Assembly (NCBI RefSeq): GCF_018459925.1
Contig: NZ_CP075371.1
Span: forward strand, 310,001-374,000
Length of the DNA: 64,000 nucleotides
Reading direction: 5' to 3'
Source of the DNA: Nocardioides aquaticus
GTDB taxonomy: Bacteria; Actinomycetota; Actinomycetes; Propionibacteriales; Nocardioidaceae
The notes under the pieces are model-generated. The model did no database searches, had not been told where the DNA came from, and worked only from the letters and a program-made list of their open reading frames with translations. Both the position numbers and the translations under genes were made by a program. Positions 9,159 to 17,216 of this stretch are shown here, piece after piece; the stretch's first letter is position 1, and every line of letters starts with the position of its first letter.

Positions 9159-9824
9159 GTGCCGCCGAGTGCCGACGCGTCAAGAGGTCGACGTCCCTAC
9201 AGCTCCGCCCTGCGTGAGGAGCGGGCTCGGGAGACGAGGCGTCGCCTGGTGCGTGCGGCGACCGGCCACTTCCTGGAGACCGGGTACGCGGGCACCTCGA
9301 TGTCCGCGATCGCCGGCACGGCCGGAGTCTCGGCCGACACCGTCTACAAGACCTTCGGCTCCAAGATCCAGCTGCTGAAGGAGGTGCTCGACGTCGCGAT
9401 CGGCGGGGACGACGCCCCGGTGGACCTCCTCGACCGGAGCGGGCCGCAGGCGCTCCGCGACAGCACCGACCAGCGGGTGCAGGTGAGGATGCTGGCGGCC
9501 GGGGTCACCGACCAGCTCGAGCGCATCCGGCCCCTCGACGACGTCCTGCGCGGCGCCGCCGCCGTCGACCGGGAGGCGGCTGCCCTGCGCGAGGACATCC
9601 AGGTGCGGCAGCGCCGCGCGGCGATGGGGACGGTCGTGGGCTGGATCGCCGCACGCGGTCCGTTGCGACCGGGGCTCTCCGCGCGCCGGGCGGCACAGGT
9701 GGTGTGGACGCTCACCTCGCCCGAGGTCCACCTCCTGATGCGCGACACCGGCGGCTGGTCCCGGGTGGCCTACCGCGCCTGGCTCGAGCAGACCATCGCC
9801 GACAGCATCCTCGGGGGACCGTGA
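9159..9824 (+). CDS. TetR-family transcriptional regulator
   Basis: 221 residues with an N-terminal helix-turn-helix: TRRRLVRAATGHFLETGYAGTS then IAGTAGVSADTVYKTFGSK (residues ~26-67), followed by a helical ligand-binding domain of no recognisable specificity. The start is the GTG 6 nt after TAGAAT; two upstream ATGs are out of frame. The perfect inverted repeat over its own promoter argues for autoregulation and control of the divergent SnoaL-like gene. The effector is unknown. Confidence 0.88.
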   Translation: MPPSADASRGRRPYSSALREERARETRRRLVRAATGHFLETGYAGTSMSAIAGTAGVSADTVYKTFGSKIQLLKEVLDVAIGGDDAPVDLLDRSGPQALRDSTDQRVQVRMLAAGVTDQLERIRPLDDVLRGAAAVDREAAALREDIQVRQRRAAMGTVVGWIAARGPLRPGLSARRAAQVVWTLTSPEVHLLMRDTGGWSRVAYRAWLEQTIADSILGGP

Positions 9825-9848
9825 CGGCGGCTGACCCGCGACCGCCCG

Positions 9849-10727
9849 TCACGCCACCAGCCGCAGCGCCGTCTCCGCCCGCCCGACCCGGACCGTCTGT
9901 CCCCACCCCAGCGTCAGCGCGTCGCTCTCGATCCCGTCGCCGAAGGCGACCAGCCGGTCCGAGGTGACGGTGAGCGCCAGCTCCGTGCCGGCCAGCTCGC
10001 CCTCGGTCAGCGACGTCCCGGTCGCCGGGGACGGCCACGCCTCGCGGACGAACCACACCAGCCGGGGCTCGCCCGGGGCCGGCATCGGCAGCCGGCTGCC
10101 CCGCTCCCGCGCCACCGACGAGCACCACCCCGTCGCCCCGGTCCCCGTGGCCACGATGACCCCGGACGACGCCTGGGCCTCCCCGCCGGCGGCGGGCGGG
10201 CGCAGCTCGTACCGCGCGGTCTGGTGCGTGGGGTGGCCGACGAAGACCTCGTTGAGCGCGAGGAGGCGCTGCCCGTCGTCCAGCGAGGCCTGCACCATCG
10301 TGCGCTCGGTGACGTGACCGGTGCCGTGGAGCAGCTCGCCGAGGTCGCGCGCCGCGTGGGTGACCAGGACGCCGGCGTTGCGGCCCGGCTCGGGGTCGAC
10401 CCCGATCACCGGCTGCCCGTCGAGGTACTTCGCGACGTTGGCGACCAGGCCGTCCTGCCCGACGACCACGACGACGTCCTCCGGGGCGAAGAGGAAGCGC
10501 GAGACGTCCTCCCGCTCGACGCTCCCACGTCGCCACTCCACCGGGACGGCGGCGACCGCGTCGGCGATCGCCGCCTGCGTCCGGTGGTGACGCTCCTCGA
10601 GCTCGGCGATGTCACGGCCGCGGGAGCGGAGGAAGAACGCGGCCTGGCCGCGGGTCCCGTGGGCCGCCACCAGCTCGTCGTACTCCGTGCGGCGGTGGAC
10701 GACCACCACGCGGGGCTTGAGGCTCAT
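9849..10727 (-). CDS. NAD-kinase-like protein with degenerate GGDG motif
   Basis: 292 residues beginning [19 protein letters not shown]. The layout matches the NAD kinase/diacylglycerol-kinase-like fold: [18 protein letters not shown] where family members have GGDGT, then [17 protein letters not shown] (the NE motif) and [18 protein letters not shown] (matching the TPTGSTAY loop). The phosphate-binding GGDGT is changed to GQDGL, so ordinary NAD kinase activity is doubtful; it may bind NAD(H) or a related dinucleotide or phosphorylate another substrate. Its ATG overlaps the stop of the SPFH gene (ATGA), so the two are co-translated. Divergent from an NrtR-type NAD-metabolism regulator, which supports an NAD link. 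Confidence 0.75.
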   Translation of the reverse strand: MSLKPRVVVVHRRTEYDELVAAHGTRGQAAFFLRSRGRDIAELEERHHRTQAAIADAVAAVPVEWRRGSVEREDVSRFLFAPEDVVVVVGQDGLVANVAKYLDGQPVIGVDPEPGRNAGVLVTHAARDLGELLHGTGHVTERTMVQASLDDGQRLLALNEVFVGHPTHQTARYELRPPAAGGEAQASSGVIVATGTGATGWCSSVARERGSRLPMPAPGEPRLVWFVREAWPSPATGTSLTEGELAGTELALTVTSDRLVAFGDGIESDALTLGWGQTVRVGRAETALRLVA

Positions 10728-11731
10728 GCCGTCGTCCTGCCCGCGCCCAGCTGGGCCAGCGCGGTGCTGACCAGGTCGGGGCTGAGGACCAGGGTCTCGA
10801 TCCGGGGCAGGTTCGCCGCGAGCTCGCGGACGGCGAGGCTGAGCAGCACCGCGTCGCCGACCCCGTCGTACGCCGCGACCCGCGCGGCCTCCGCCTCGCC
10901 CTGGGCGGCGCCGGCGAGCCGGGTGCTCTCGGCGCCGGCCTCGGCTGAGAGGACGGTACGGCGGGCCGCGGCCTCGGCGGCGACCGAGCCGGCGGCTGCG
11001 GCCTCCTCGGCCTCGCGGCGCGCGTTGGCGCCACGCTGGGTCACCAGCTGCTCCTCGCGCCGGGCCAGCTCGATCTGCGTCTGCAGCTCGTTCTCCCCGA
11101 TCGCCCGCTCCCGCTCGACCGCGACGGCCCGGCGCTCGAAGGTGGCCCGGTCGGCCTGCTGCTGGACCTGCTCGCGGGTGGGTGTCCGCAGCGCCTTCTC
11201 GACCTCCGGCTCGGGCCGGACCGCGACCACGCGGACGCCGACCACGCTGATCCCGGTCTGGGCCAGCCGCTCGTCGCCGGCCAGGCCCTCGGCGACCGCC
11301 GTGCGCAGCGGACCGACGCCCCAGGCCAGGGCGGTGGGGAGGTCCGCGGTGGCCAGCAGGTCGATCGCGTACTGCTGGGCCGACTCGGTCAGCATCCCGG
11401 CGACCTGGTCCAGCGGGGTGCTGCGCCACTGACCGGTGTCGGGCCCGATCGAGAAGTCGATGCGACCGGCGGCCGTGGTCGGGTCGGTGACCCGGTAGGT
11501 CACCGTCGCCTGGACGGTCACGTCCTGGAAGTCGCTGGTGCGGGCGTGGAAGAGCAGCGGCAGCTCCCGGTCGTCGACGGGGACCTCGTTGAGCACGGCG
11601 CCCAGCGGGCGGAACCAGAACGAGGCCCCGACGCCGGCGCGGACGGTCCGCCCGTGGCGGACCTGCTCGACGTGGCTGGTGCTGGAGCCCCTCAGGTGAC
11701 GGACCAGCGGGTAGCGGGCGATGTCGGCCAT
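10724..11731 (-). CDS. SPFH/band 7 domain protein
   Basis: 335 residues from [13 protein letters not shown]. An SPFH (stomatin/prohibitin/flotillin) domain spans ~20-200 (for example [17 protein letters not shown] and [22 protein letters not shown]), followed by a long Ala/Glu/Arg-rich coiled coil (~205-290) typical of oligomerising SPFH proteins. I see no N-terminal membrane segment, so it is probably a peripheral or soluble scaffold. First gene of a two-gene operon with the NAD-kinase-like protein (4-bp overlap). Its promoter region holds two TGTCA-N3-TGACG-type palindromes shared with the divergent NrtR-type gene. Confidence 0.85.
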   Translation of the reverse strand: MADIARYPLVRHLRGSSTSHVEQVRHGRTVRAGVGASFWFRPLGAVLNEVPVDDRELPLLFHARTSDFQDVTVQATVTYRVTDPTTAAGRIDFSIGPDTGQWRSTPLDQVAGMLTESAQQYAIDLLATADLPTALAWGVGPLRTAVAEGLAGDERLAQTGISVVGVRVVAVRPEPEVEKALRTPTREQVQQQADRATFERRAVAVERERAIGENELQTQIELARREEQLVTQRGANARREAEEAAAAGSVAAEAAARRTVLSAEAGAESTRLAGAAQGEAEAARVAAYDGVGDAVLLSLAVRELAANLPRIETLVLSPDLVSTALAQLGAGRTTA

Positions 11732-11754
11732 CGGTCTTCCTCTCGATCGGTTGA

Positions 11755-11801
11755 TGTCAATCTGACGATAAGGCGCCGGACCGGTAATCGTCAAGATGAC
11801 A
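11755..11801. promoter_or_regulatory. Paired operator-like palindromes between SPFH and NrtR genes
   Basis: TGTCAATCTGACG (11755-11767) and CGTCAAGATGACA (11789-11801) are each short palindromes (YGTCA-N3-TGACR) and are inverted copies of one another, extending to 13 matches over 17 bp. Centres are 34 bp apart. The right copy covers the position of the -35 box for the NrtR-type gene. Probably bound by that regulator; this is inference. Confidence 0.65.
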
Positions 11802-11810
11802 TGAAGGGGG

Positions 11811-11816
11811 TAGGGT
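11811..11816 (+). promoter_or_regulatory. -10 hexamer TAGGGT of leaderless nrtR-like promoter
   Basis: TAGGGT ends 6 nt before the ATG at 11823; no ribosome-binding site is visible. Confidence 0.6.
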
Positions 11817-11822
11817 CGTCCC

Positions 11823-12527
11823 ATGACCGACTACCCGGGCGTGGCCGTCACCGTCGACCTCGTCGTGCTGACCGTCCGCGAGGACCGGTTGCAGGCGCTG
11901 ACGGTCCGCCGCGGCGAGGAGCCGTACGTGGGCCGGTGGGCGCTGCCCGGCGGGTTCCTGCGCCCCGAGGAGGACCTCCCCGCCGCGGCCGGCCGCGAGC
12001 TGGCGGAGGAGACCGGGGTGAGCGCCGGGCAGGTGCACCTCGAGCAGCTGGGCTCGTACGGCGCGCCGGACCGCGACCCGCGGATGCGCACCGTCACCGT
12101 CGCCTACATCGCCCTGGCCGCCGACCTGCCGGTCCCGGTGGCAGGCACGGACGCCGCCGACGCCCGGTGGCAGCCGGTCGCCGACCTCGTCGACCGGCCC
12201 GCGGAGGACCCCGGTTCGCTGGCCTTCGACCACGCCGCGATCCTGCGCGACGGCGTCGAGCGGGCCCGGGCCAAGCTCGAGTACACCCCGCTGGCCACCG
12301 CGTTCTGCGGGCGCGAGTTCACCGTCGGCGAGCTCCGCCACGTCTACGAGGTGGTCTGGGACCGGCCGCTGGACCCCCGCAACTTCCACCGCAAGGTGAC
12401 CGGCACGACCGGGTTCCTGGAGGCCACCGGGGGGACGACCGCCCGCGACGGTGGGCGGCCGGCCAGGCTCTACCGGGCCGGCGCCGCGACCTCCCTGCAC
12501 CCGCCGCTGTTGCGCGCACCGGTCTGA
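11823..12527 (+). CDS. NrtR-type Nudix transcriptional regulator
   Basis: 234 residues: an N-terminal Nudix domain (~8-140) and a C-terminal winged helix (~150-220, with LEYTPLATAFCGREFTVGEL and NFHRKV, typical of NrtR). NrtR proteins repress NAD-metabolism genes and respond to ADP-ribose-type metabolites. The Nudix box GFLRPEE-x7-RELAEETGV has all catalytic Glu/Arg positions, whereas many NrtRs have lost them, so it may keep hydrolase activity. The gene is divergent from the SPFH/NAD-kinase-like operon, not from nadABC or pnuC as in classical NrtR loci. A NUDIX hydrolase with only a fold-like tail is the alternative. Confidence 0.82.
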   Translation: MTDYPGVAVTVDLVVLTVREDRLQALTVRRGEEPYVGRWALPGGFLRPEEDLPAAAGRELAEETGVSAGQVHLEQLGSYGAPDRDPRMRTVTVAYIALAADLPVPVAGTDAADARWQPVADLVDRPAEDPGSLAFDHAAILRDGVERARAKLEYTPLATAFCGREFTVGELRHVYEVVWDRPLDPRNFHRKVTGTTGFLEATGGTTARDGGRPARLYRAGAATSLHPPLLRAPV

Positions 12528-12539
12528 CCCGGCACGCGC

Positions 12540-12869
12540 TCAGCGCGGGGTCGAGCCGCCCGCGGTCTCGTACGACCAGACCTCGCTGTGGGTCGAGACG
12601 GGCTTCGGGGCCTCGCCGCCCGCACGCTCGACGGCGGAGCGGTGGCCGTCGGCGAAGCTCTGCGAGCCCACCCAGGCGTCGAACGCCTCCTGGTCGCGCC
12701 AGCGGGTCAGCACGAGCCACTGGTCGCGGTCGTCGGTGGGCTTGAGCAGCTCGAAGCCCTCGAACCCGTCGGCGCCGTCGACGGCGCCCGCGCGGGCCGC
12801 GAAGCGGTGGGCGAGCTCGTCGCCGGAGCCGGCGGGCACGGTGATGGCGTTGATCTTGATGACGGACAT
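12540..12869 (-). CDS. MhuD/HmoA-like heme-degrading monooxygenase (ABM domain)
   Basis: 109-residue antibiotic-biosynthesis-monooxygenase (dimeric ferredoxin-like) protein beginning MSVIKINAITVPAG. It resembles mycobacterial MhuD: Asn7 and Trp66 occupy the same positions as the MhuD catalytic Asn7 and Trp66, and a His lies at 76 where MhuD has the heme-ligating His75. MhuD opens the heme ring to mycobilin and releases iron. No heme uptake gene is adjacent, so the function is inferred from these residues. The start is fixed by the family N-terminus. Convergent with the NrtR-type gene, 12 bp apart. Confidence 0.75.
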   Translation of the reverse strand: MSVIKINAITVPAGSGDELAHRFAARAGAVDGADGFEGFELLKPTDDRDQWLVLTRWRDQEAFDAWVGSQSFADGHRSAVERAGGEAPKPVSTHSEVWSYETAGGSTPR

Positions 12870-12928
12870 GACCCCAGCCTGCCAGGGCCGCGGTCGGCGG
12901 TCCCCGGGCGTGCCGCGGTGCCCGCAGA

Positions 12929-12984
12929 CGTCATCTCGGCGCGCCGCGAGCGTCAACTGGGCGCGCCGCGAGCGTCATCTCGGC
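12929..12984. repeat. 22-bp tandem repeat, 2.5 copies
   Basis: Units at 12929-12950 and 12951-12972 differ at two positions; a half unit (cgtcatctcggc) follows at 12973. Each unit holds CGTCA and GCGCGCC. The array lies between the divergent MhuD-like and lipoprotein genes, ending 24 bp before the lipoprotein GTG, so it may carry promoter or operator sites. Confidence 0.75.
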
Positions 12985-13008
12985 GGTCGGGCGTGCGACT
13001 CTGCCTGG

Positions 13009-13536
13009 GTGACCTCGCCCCGCGCGCCCCGTCTGGCCGGCCTCGCCCTGCTGCTCCCGCTCGCCGCGTGCTCGGGCAGCGTCTCGGTCGGCTCGTCGGC
13101 GCCCGAGATCGACCAGGCCGCGCTGGAGGCGGACCTGCTGGGCAGCATCAGCGGCGAGGGTGCGGACCAGGTCGAGGTGACCTGTGAGGGTCCGCTGGTC
13201 GCCGAGGTCGGCGCGACCCAGGACTGCGCGGCCGTCTTCACCGGCGACGGCAGCCGTACCGGGATCCGCCCGACCGTCACCGCCGTCGAGGGAGAGGACG
13301 TCGACTACGACTCGGTGGTCTTCATCGACGGGCCGTCGGTCGCCGACACGATCGGCCGGCAGCTGCGCGCCCAGGCGATCCCGTTCGGGTCCGTCGAGTG
13401 CGGCGAGCTGCCGGGCGAGCCGGACGCCACCGGCGAGTGCACCCTGGTCGCGCGCGACGGCACGGAGACCCCGCTGAGGATCACGGTCACCGACGTCAAC
13501 GGGCTGCGGGTCGGGTTCGAGTACGCCGAGGCCTGA
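13009..13536 (+). CDS. DUF4333-like secreted lipoprotein
   Basis: 175 residues. The N-terminus is a lipoprotein signal: positively charged start, hydrophobic LAGLALLLPL and lipobox LAAC, so the mature protein should be membrane-anchored outside the cell. Two tandem ~50-residue repeats follow, each with two cysteines and a V-x-V beta pattern (VTCEGPL...CAAVF and VECGELP...CTLVA), resembling DUF4333 domains common in actinobacterial lipoproteins. Function unknown. The GTG start at 13009 places the signal peptide correctly. Confidence 0.75.
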   Translation: MTSPRAPRLAGLALLLPLAACSGSVSVGSSAPEIDQAALEADLLGSISGEGADQVEVTCEGPLVAEVGATQDCAAVFTGDGSRTGIRPTVTAVEGEDVDYDSVVFIDGPSVADTIGRQLRAQAIPFGSVECGELPGEPDATGECTLVARDGTETPLRITVTDVNGLRVGFEYAEA

Positions 13537-13555
13537 GCTCCCGGGGCGCACGGCC

Positions 13556-13561
13556 TAGGAT
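13556..13561 (+). promoter_or_regulatory. -10 hexamer TAGGAT of leaderless cobB promoter
   Basis: TAGGAT ends 7 nt before the cobB GTG at 13569. Confidence 0.6.
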
Positions 13562-13568
13562 CGCGACC

Positions 13569-14255
13569 GTGAAGGTCGTCGTGCTGACCGGTGCCGGCAT
13601 CTCCGCCGAGAGCGGGGTGCCGACCTTCCGCGACGCCGACGGCCTGTGGGAGGGCCACCGCGTCGAGGACGTCGCCACCCCGGAGGCCTACGAGGCCGCG
13701 CCGTCGGTGGTCCAGGCGTTCTACGACGCCCGCCGCGCCGCGCTCAGCGCGGTCGACCCCAACCCGGCCCACGACGCCCTGGCCCGCCTCGGCGAGGTGC
13801 TCGGCGACGACCTGCTGCTGGTCACGCAGAACATCGACGACCTGCACGAGCGCGCCGGGTCGCCGTCGGTGCTCCACATGCACGGCGAGCTGCTGGCCGC
13901 GTGGTGCACCGCCTGCGGCCGGCGGGTCCGCTGGGCGGGTGCGCTCGGCGACCAGCCGCCCTGCCCGGGCTGCGCCGCCCCGGCGCTGCGCCCCGACGTG
14001 GTCTGGTTCGGCGAGGTGCCCTACGAGATGGACCGGATCGTCGACGCCCTGGTCGAGGCCGACCTGTTCGTCTCGGTGGGCACCTCCGGCGCGGTCTACC
14101 CGGCGGCCGGGTTCGTGCAGCAGGCCCGGGCGTACGGCGCGCGCACCCTCGAGCTCAACCTGCAGCCCAGCGAGGGCAGCCGGTGGTTCCACGAGTCCCG
14201 CCAGGGCCCGGCCGGCCTGCTCGTGCCGGAGTGGGTCGCCTCGCTGGTGGGCTGA
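13569..14255 (+). CDS. cobB: NAD-dependent protein deacylase, SIR2 family
   Basis: 228-residue sirtuin. GAGISAESGVPTFR (residues 8-21) and TQNIDDLHERAG (86-97) bind NAD; the catalytic His is in HMHGE (His105). Zinc ligands are Cys113/Cys116 and Cys132/Cys135. Tyr52 and Arg55 (FYDARR) match the Y-x-x-R pair of SIRT5-type and E. coli CobB enzymes that remove succinyl or malonyl groups, so desuccinylase as well as deacetylase activity is expected. Leaderless GTG 7 nt after TAGGAT. Convergent with the membrane-protein gene, one base apart. Confidence 0.92.
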   Translation: MKVVVLTGAGISAESGVPTFRDADGLWEGHRVEDVATPEAYEAAPSVVQAFYDARRAALSAVDPNPAHDALARLGEVLGDDLLLVTQNIDDLHERAGSPSVLHMHGELLAAWCTACGRRVRWAGALGDQPPCPGCAAPALRPDVVWFGEVPYEMDRIVDALVEADLFVSVGTSGAVYPAAGFVQQARAYGARTLELNLQPSEGSRWFHESRQGPAGLLVPEWVASLVG

Positions 14256-14256
14256 G

Positions 14257-15360
14257 TCAGCCGGCCGGTGCGGGGGACGGCGTCCGCCGCTCCTCCTGCT
14301 CCTGGCGCCAGCCCAGGACGGGCTGCCAGCGGTCGTGGAGCATGCTCAGCAGGCTGACCATGACCAGGAAGAACAGCATCGAGGACCCGTCCACGCCGCC
14401 ACCGTCGATGCGCAGCAGCCACTCGGCCACGACCACCAGCACGACGTTGGTCACCATCCGGGCCGCGAACTCCCAGCCCATCGAGGTGATCGTGCGCCGG
14501 GCGCGCGAGGAGGCCAGGGTGAGCGCGGTGTTGACCACCACGACGGCGCCGATGCCGAGGAAGACGTTCAGGCTGGAGGTGCTGACCCCGGGCAGCATCT
14601 GGCCGAAGATCACCGTCAGCAGGCCGATCATCACCACCTTCTCCACCGTCACCCAGCTGCGCAGCGCGCCCCTGCTGGCCCGCCAGGCCGCCTGCTCCTC
14701 GGGGTCGTCGATCGCCGTCGGCAGCGGCTCGGCACGCAACGCCCAGTCCGCCCGCGCCGGCGGTCCGAGCCGGGGCAGCAGGGCGTACCGGACGAGGCCG
14801 GCGACGGCGAGCAGGACGGCCAGCAGCAGCGGCGGTGCCCAGGCCTGCTCGGTGAGCAGGTCGGTCAGGTCGAGCTGCGCGACGTGGATCCAGTACTCCT
14901 GCGGCAGCTTGACCACGACCCAGATCGCGGCGGCGACGGCGATCCAGGTCGACAGCACGAAGGCCATCGGCGACCAGCGCGAGCGCAGCGCCTCGTAGGC
15001 GATGAAGAAGTACTCGAACGTGTTCGGGAAGAGCAGCAGCAGCGCCCGCGCACCGGTCAGCTCGAAGGCGACCACGCCGACCAGGCGGTAGAAGAACAGC
15101 GCCTGGCCGACCCGGAAGGCGCCGAGGTTCGACCAGTTCCGCATCATCGCCAGGTAGGCGATGGTGAGGTAGAAGACGTCCATCGCCTTGTCGTAGGACT
15201 GGTAACCGGGCGGGTCGTAGCCGAAGACCTGGAAGATCGTCTGGTCGACGCCGTCGAGGACCAGGCAGGCCACGATCGCCGGCAGCGGGTAGCGCGGGAT
15301 CAGCAGCGGCAGGAAGAACCGCCCCGCCACGACCGCGCCGAAGACCAGCATCGTCGCCAC
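14257..15360 (-). CDS. Multi-pass membrane protein of unknown function
   Basis: 367 residues with about eight to ten hydrophobic segments, an internal soluble loop near residues 215-240 (RAEPLPTAIDDPEEQAAWR) and a charged C-terminal tail (WRQEQEERRTP). No transporter or enzyme motif is recognisable. The GTG start at 15360 is supported by GGAGGG six bases upstream. It lies 32 bp after treZ on the same strand and is probably the last gene of the treXYZ operon, so a role in osmoadaptation or the envelope is possible but unproven. Confidence 0.75.
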   Translation of the reverse strand: MATMLVFGAVVAGRFFLPLLIPRYPLPAIVACLVLDGVDQTIFQVFGYDPPGYQSYDKAMDVFYLTIAYLAMMRNWSNLGAFRVGQALFFYRLVGVVAFELTGARALLLLFPNTFEYFFIAYEALRSRWSPMAFVLSTWIAVAAAIWVVVKLPQEYWIHVAQLDLTDLLTEQAWAPPLLLAVLLAVAGLVRYALLPRLGPPARADWALRAEPLPTAIDDPEEQAAWRASRGALRSWVTVEKVVMIGLLTVIFGQMLPGVSTSSLNVFLGIGAVVVVNTALTLASSRARRTITSMGWEFAARMVTNVVLVVVAEWLLRIDGGGVDGSSMLFFLVMVSLLSMLHDRWQPVLGWRQEQEERRTPSPAPAG

Positions 15361-15392
15361 GACAGACCCTCCGGCCCGTTCCCGCCCGGGTG

Positions 15393-17216
15393 CTACCCCA
15401 GGTCCACCAGTGCCCCCGCGTGCGGGGGCACCCGCAGCGTGGTCCCGGCCAGCTCGACACCGGCAGGGCCTTCGAAGAGTACGCCGCCGGCGCCGACCGC
15501 GCCCACCTCGACGAGCGCCTCGGCGTCGCCGGTGTTGACCACCAGCAGCGACCCGGCGGGGTTCCCGAGCGCCGCCCGGCCCCCGGTCGGGGTGCGGCGC
15601 AGCGTGAAGACGCCGGTGGCCTCGTCGGCGGACGCCGCGACGGAGGCGAAGGACGGGTCGGTCAGCTCGGGGCGCTCGCGGCGCAGCCGGGCCAGGGCGC
15701 GGTAGGCCTCGAGCACGACCGCGTGCCGTCCCGTGCCGAGCTCGTCCCAGTCCAGCTTCGAGCGCCGGAACGTCTCCGGGTCCTGGGGGTCCGGCACCAG
15801 GTCGGGGTCCCAGCCCATCTCGGCGAACTCCCGGGTGCGGCCCTCGGCCGTGGCCCGGCCGAGCGCGGGGTCGGTGTGGCTGGTGAAGAACTGGAACGGT
15901 GCGCTCGCCGCCCACTCCTCGCCCTGGAACAGCATCGGCGTGAACGGCCCGGCCAGGGTGAGCAGCGCCGCGCAGACCAGCTGGTCGTCGTCGAGCCGGT
16001 CGGAGAGCCGGTCGCCCGCGGCGCGGTTGCCGACCTGGTCGTGGTTGCTGTTGCACACCACGAGGCGCCAGGTCGGCATGTGGTCGGTGTCGACCGGCCG
16101 GCCGTGGTCGGCCTTGCGGAAGGAGGAGAAGGTGCCGTCGTGGAAGAAGCCCTTCTCGCAGACCTTGGCCAGGGCCGAGAGCGGGGCGAAGTCGGCGTAG
16201 TAGCCGCTGGTCTCGCCGGTCAGCGCGACGTGCACGGCGTGGTGGTAGTCGTCGCTCCACTGCGCGTCGAGGCCGTACCCGCCGCCCTCGCGGGGGGTGA
16301 CCATCCGGGTGTCGTTGAGGTCGGACTCCGCGATCAACGTCAGCGGCCGCCCGAGATGGGCCGAGAGGGCCGCGACCTCGGTGGCCATCTCCTCCAACAG
16401 GTGCACCGCGGAGGAGTCCGCCAGGGCGTGCACGGCGTCGAGGCGCAGGGCGTCGACGTGGTGGTCGAGGAACCACATCCGCACGTTGTCCAGGACGTAG
16501 CGGCGCACCTCCTCGGAGCCGGCCCCGTCGAGGTTGACCGTGTCGCCCCAGGTGTTGGCGCCCGACCCGAGGTACGGACCGAACAGCGGCAGGTAGTTGC
16601 CGCCCGGCCCGAGGTGGTTGTAGACGACGTCCTGCACGACGCCGAGGCCGGCGGCGTGGCAGCCGTCGACGAAGCGCTGGTAGGCCTCCGGGCCGCCGTA
16701 GGTCTCGTCCACCGCGAACCAGTCGACGCCGTCGTAGCCCCAGTTGTGGGTGCCGTCGAAGGCGTTGACCGGGAGCAGCTCCACGAGGTCGACGCCGATG
16801 GAGCGGAGGTGGTCCAGGCGGCCCAGCGCCGCGTCGAGGGTCCCCTCGGGCGTGAAGGTGCCGACGTGCAGCTCGTAGACGACCGCACCGGCGAGCTGCC
16901 GACCGGTCCACGCCTGGTCGGTCCAGGGGAACGTCGACGGGTCGTAGGAGCGCGACAGCTCGTGCACGCCGCCGGGCTGGCGCCGCGAGCGCGGGTCGGG
17001 GCGGGGGTCGTCGGAGTCGTCGACGAGGTAGCCGTAGTCGACGTCGTCGTGGTCGGCCGCCGGGGGCAGCGGGCCCGCCGGGGTCCACCAGCCGCCCTCG
17101 GCCGGTCGCATCTCGACGACGCTGCCGCCGGCGTCGTCGCCGCACAGCAGCCGCATCCGGGTCGCGGCCGGAGCCCAGACGTCGTACGGGCCGTGCGCGG
17201 GGGTGGTGCTCGTCAT
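15393..17216 (-). CDS. treZ: Malto-oligosyltrehalose trehalohydrolase
   Basis: 607-residue GH13 enzyme that hydrolyses the maltooligosyl-trehalose made by TreY, releasing trehalose. An N-terminal CBM48-like beta domain (1-~105) precedes the (beta/alpha)8 barrel. The catalytic triad is visible: nucleophile Asp260 (LRLDAVHAL), acid Glu297 (IAESDLND) and Asp393 (NSNHDQVGN). The ATG overlaps the treY stop (ATGA). Length is normal for the family. Third gene of treX-treY-treZ, the glycogen-to-trehalose route. Confidence 0.95.
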   Translation of the reverse strand: MTSTTPAHGPYDVWAPAATRMRLLCGDDAGGSVVEMRPAEGGWWTPAGPLPPAADHDDVDYGYLVDDSDDPRPDPRSRRQPGGVHELSRSYDPSTFPWTDQAWTGRQLAGAVVYELHVGTFTPEGTLDAALGRLDHLRSIGVDLVELLPVNAFDGTHNWGYDGVDWFAVDETYGGPEAYQRFVDGCHAAGLGVVQDVVYNHLGPGGNYLPLFGPYLGSGANTWGDTVNLDGAGSEEVRRYVLDNVRMWFLDHHVDALRLDAVHALADSSAVHLLEEMATEVAALSAHLGRPLTLIAESDLNDTRMVTPREGGGYGLDAQWSDDYHHAVHVALTGETSGYYADFAPLSALAKVCEKGFFHDGTFSSFRKADHGRPVDTDHMPTWRLVVCNSNHDQVGNRAAGDRLSDRLDDDQLVCAALLTLAGPFTPMLFQGEEWAASAPFQFFTSHTDPALGRATAEGRTREFAEMGWDPDLVPDPQDPETFRRSKLDWDELGTGRHAVVLEAYRALARLRRERPELTDPSFASVAASADEATGVFTLRRTPTGGRAALGNPAGSLLVVNTGDAEALVEVGAVGAGGVLFEGPAGVELAGTTLRVPPHAGALVDLG

